DNA of 25,186 bases from an uncultured Candidatus Melainabacteria bacterium. Its GTDB lineage: Bacteria > Cyanobacteriota > Vampirovibrionia > Gastranaerophilales > Gastranaerophilaceae. The stretch is from the NCBI GenBank assembly GCA_934700335.1, contig CAKUXM010000021.1, forward strand, positions 1 through 25,186, read 5' to 3'. Below, piece after piece: positions 23,270-25,186 of this stretch (the first letter of the stretch is position 1; the number at the start of each line of letters is the position of its first letter). Both the position numbers and the translations under genes were made by a program. Under the pieces are notes generated by a model, which ran no database searches, was not told the origin of the DNA, and saw nothing but the letters and a program-made list of their open reading frames with translations.

Positions 23270-23308
23270 AATTCAGAGGCGAAGCCTTCGGCTTCGCCTC
23301 TGAATTTT
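23270..23308 (+). terminator. Terminator of glutamate synthase operon
   Basis: A perfect 17-bp stem (23270-23286 with 23290-23306), with GC-rich core GAGGCGAAGCC and loop TTC, is followed by a short T run. It lies 13 bases after the stop codon. Confidence 0.9.
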
Positions 23309-23311
23309 GAC

Positions 23312-23341
23312 AAAAAAAGGGGGTTAAATTTAACCCCTTTT
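23312..23341 (-). terminator. Terminator of glnA
   Basis: The palindrome GGGGTTAAATTTAACCCC (23320-23337) is followed on the minus strand by seven T's, 50 bases after the glnA stop. It lies directly next to the terminator of the opposing operon. Confidence 0.85.
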
Positions 23342-23391
23342 AACTTACAATTTACTATTTACTAAAATACGAAAGAAACTAAAAATTTATC

Positions 23392-24753
23392 TTAGTGCAT
23401 AGGAAGATAAGTTTCAATTTCTAACGGAGAGACATACGTTCTGAACATATCACATTCTTTTCTTTTTGTTTCCAAAAATTCATGAACAATATGTTCACCT
23501 AGCGCATCTTTGACGGTTTGATTTTTTTCTAACAAGTCTAATGCTTCATCTAAACTAGAAGGAAGAGAATCAATTTTTGCCCTTTTTAATTCTTTAGAAG
23601 TCATTTCATAAATATTTTCTTCAACTTGAAGAGGAGGCTCAATCTTGTTTTCCACACCGTCAATAATGGCTTCAAAAATTGCAGCCAAAGCTAGATATGG
23701 ATTACAAGATGGATCTGGTGAACGAAGTTCTACACGAGTAGCTTCGCCACGTTTAGCAGGAACCCTGATTAGGGCTGAGCGGTTTGCTAAACTCCATGCT
23801 AAATACACAGGAGCTTCATAACCAACAACAAGTCTCTTGTAGCTGTTTACAATAGGATTTGTAATGGCAGTGAATGATTTAACATGTTTTAGCAAACCAC
23901 CAATGCTGTATAGCGCTTCTCTAGAAAGTTCGTACATTCTATCAGGCGCATAAAATACATTTTTACCATTTTTGAACAAAGATAAATTGCAGTGCATACC
24001 AGAACCGTTAATACCAAAGATTGGTTTTGGCATAAATGTTGCGTAAGCACCACTTTCTTCTGCAATAGCTTTTACAACATATTTGAATGTCATAATATTA
24101 TCTGCGGTTGTAAGAGCATCAGCATATTTAAAATCAACTTCGTGTTGACCTTTAGCAACTTCGTGGTGGCTGGCTTCAACTTCAAAACCCATATTTTTAA
24201 GAGTTTTAACAATTTTACGTCTTAAATTTTCACCTTTATCTCTTGGAGCTGCATCATAATACCCAGCCTTATCACTTGTTTCTAAAGTAACATTACCTTC
24301 TTCATCTTTTTCAAAAATAAAGAATTCTGCCTCTGGACCTACGTTTAATGTATAACCAAGCTTTTCAGCTTTAGCAATAATACGTTTTAAATTGCAACGA
24401 GGACAACCTTCAAAAGGCGTTCCATCAGCATTGTGAATATCACAAATAAATCTTGCTACCTTTGTTTCATCGTCAGATCTCCAAGGAATAATTGCAAATG
24501 TTTTTAAATCAGGGTAAAAGTACATATCGGACGTTTCAATACTTCTGAAACCTTTGATAGACGAACCGTCTAACATGATTTCGTTATTTAATGCTTTATC
24601 AATTTGTTCTGCAGGAATAGAAAGGTTTTTCATTGTACCGTTGATATCGCAGAATTCAAGTTTTATAAACTCAACATGATTATCAATAATAATTTTTTTT
24701 ATTTCATCTTTTGATAATGCTTTTTCGTAATTTGGAATAAATGTTTCACTCAT
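23392..24753 (-). CDS. glnA: Glutamine synthetase, type I-alpha
   Basis: A 453-residue dodecameric-type glutamine synthetase (glutamate + NH3 + ATP to glutamine). Family blocks present are LDGSSIKGF (61-69), the metal-binding GPEAEFFIF (139-147), the glutamate-binding NGSGMHCN (249-256), GYEAP with the flap Glu 313, and RGEATRVELRSPDPSCNPYLA. The C-terminal region reads NIYEMTSKELKR, with no adenylylation tyrosine block (NLYDLPPEE) and no beta-type insertion. It is therefore the alpha form, controlled by feedback and transcription rather than by GlnE. At the position of the Bacillus feedback arginine (GFVRIEE) it has GFRSIET. An AGGAGA ribosome site supports the ATG. It faces the glutamate synthase operon and supplies its glutamine substrate. 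Confidence 0.97.
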   Translation of the reverse strand: MSETFIPNYEKALSKDEIKKIIIDNHVEFIKLEFCDINGTMKNLSIPAEQIDKALNNEIMLDGSSIKGFRSIETSDMYFYPDLKTFAIIPWRSDDETKVARFICDIHNADGTPFEGCPRCNLKRIIAKAEKLGYTLNVGPEAEFFIFEKDEEGNVTLETSDKAGYYDAAPRDKGENLRRKIVKTLKNMGFEVEASHHEVAKGQHEVDFKYADALTTADNIMTFKYVVKAIAEESGAYATFMPKPIFGINGSGMHCNLSLFKNGKNVFYAPDRMYELSREALYSIGGLLKHVKSFTAITNPIVNSYKRLVVGYEAPVYLAWSLANRSALIRVPAKRGEATRVELRSPDPSCNPYLALAAIFEAIIDGVENKIEPPLQVEENIYEMTSKELKRAKIDSLPSSLDEALDLLEKNQTVKDALGEHIVHEFLETKRKECDMFRTYVSPLEIETYLPMH

Positions 24754-24791
24754 AAATCTTCTCCTATAAGATTTTTATTTACTACAAAACA

Positions 24792-24821
24792 ATTATAGTT
24801 ATTGAACCCAAATATTGTCAA
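24792..24821 (-). promoter_or_regulatory. Consensus sigma-70 promoter of glnA
   Basis: On the minus strand there is a perfect TTGACA (24816-24821), an 18-base spacer and a perfect TATAAT (24792-24797). Transcription would start near 24785, about 32 bases before the ATG. Such a full-consensus promoter suggests strong, largely activator-independent expression. Confidence 0.85.
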
Positions 24822-25070
24822 AAAATCTGATAATATTTTTTTTGTAAAATTTTGAAAAACAATATTTTTTTTGAAAAAAATGAAAAAATTTAAAGTAAAA
24901 TTTTTGGTAAAAAAGGAAAAATAAAGAAAAATTTCACCAAATTTTTCATAAATAAAAATTTTAATAGCAAAAAATTAGTTTTTACAAATTGCAACATTTT
25001 ACAAATATAAAAAACATATAAAGAAATTAAGAATAAGCAACATACCAGTTCGAGTCATATTCCAAAGACT
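24822..25070. other. Very AT-rich spacer upstream of glnA
   Basis: About 250 bases consist mostly of A and T runs, with short T-rich blocks repeated (AATATTTTTTTTG-like near 24833 and 24861). I find no gene, no operator of known type and no open frame of note. The A-tracts suggest intrinsically curved DNA. Confidence 0.5.
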
Positions 25071-25099
25071 AAAAAAGAGATAACTTTCGTTATCTCTTT
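25071..25099 (-). terminator. Terminator of a minus-strand feature entering from the right
   Basis: AAAGAGATAAC (25074-25084) pairs with GTTATCTCTTT (25089-25099) around TTTC. On the minus strand it is followed by further T's (25071-25073), making six in a row. It implies a minus-strand transcript that starts beyond the right edge. Confidence 0.75.
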
Positions 25100-25186
25100 A
25101 AAAATGGGTCCGGAGAGACTCTCTTGAGTTGTAGGCGAGCATCACGAGCCGTACAAATCAGGATATCGACGTAGTCGATAAACTCA
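25100..25186 (-). other. Unresolved 3' end of a GC-richer gene or RNA (partial)
   Basis: This last stretch is about half G+C by my count, unlike the AT-rich spacer beside it, and sits just upstream of the minus-strand terminator. It contains TATCGAC/GTCGATA (a 7-bp stem), GAGAG/CTCTC, and TGAGTT with its inverted partner AACTCA at the window edge. One minus-strand frame stays open to a TAA in the hairpin, but its codons are GC-rich and unlike those of the other genes. A structured RNA, the 3' end of a foreign gene, or a tRNA-derived integration remnant (minus strand reads GTCTCTCCGGACCCA, like a tRNA 3' end) are all possible. Confidence 0.35.

Noticed and set aside
24754..24830. NtcA-type nitrogen control box (GTA-N8-TAC) at glnA
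   Set aside because: No such spaced motif is found; the promoter is full-consensus sigma-70 instead.
25103..25186. tRNA gene on the minus strand
   Set aside because: The 3' end resembles a T-stem and acceptor, but there is no TTC-type T-loop, D-arm or matching 5' acceptor strand inside the window.

Overview
The window looks like chromosomal sequence from an AT-rich, Gram-negative-type bacterium that makes meso-diaminopimelate peptidoglycan. The combination of LL-diaminopimelate aminotransferase (dapL), a PBS-lyase-type HEAT-repeat protein, short heptamer tandem repeats, GSI-alpha glutamine synthetase and very AT-rich spacers fits the non-photosynthetic sister group of Cyanobacteria (Melainabacteria/Vampirovibrionia, gut Gastranaerophilales). 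That placement is an inference from gene content, not a computed one.

Layout. 1-177: end of an NhaC-type Na+/H+ antiporter. 178-2100 (-): GAF-GGDEF-HD-GYP signalling protein. 2275-4522: TPR protein, then rpsO and a coiled-coil protein on the minus strand. 4606-6130: purB and a small ORF. 6168-9039 (-): HEAT-repeat protein and a soluble PAS/GAF histidine kinase. 9242-12933: a winged-helix protein, a DUF262-like protein with degenerate catalytic motifs, then ftsH. 13038-15295: iron-dependent alcohol dehydrogenase and a class-3 lipase-like protein. 15299-15506: a hairpin-rich repeat element ending in nine copies of a heptamer. 15503-17910: a Cys-rich small ORF, dapL and dapF. 18197-24753: a glutamate synthase rebuilt from three genes, facing glnA. 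25071-25186: a minus-strand terminator and an unresolved, GC-richer partial feature.

How the genes work together. The clearest metabolic unit is nitrogen assimilation. A class II glutaminase, a ferredoxin/FMN synthase subunit and a GXGXG-GltD-ferredoxin fusion together cover every glutamate synthase domain, and glutamine synthetase converges on them from the right. dapL and dapF catalyse consecutive steps (tetrahydrodipicolinate to LL-DAP to meso-DAP) and converge with overlapping 3' ends. Two large soluble signalling proteins (cyclic-di-GMP turnover and a histidine kinase) have no visible partners in the window.

The best candidate for something undescribed is the two-gene unit at 9242-10968. 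It pairs an OmpR-type winged helix without a receiver with a DUF262 fold that has lost its QR/DGQQR residues and its HNH nuclease half. It looks like a restriction-type protein put to another use. Other points of interest are several start codons without a Shine-Dalgarno sequence lying just downstream of -10-like boxes, a perfect 16-bp palindrome upstream of the glutamate synthase genes, and the heptamer/hairpin element at 15299-15506.
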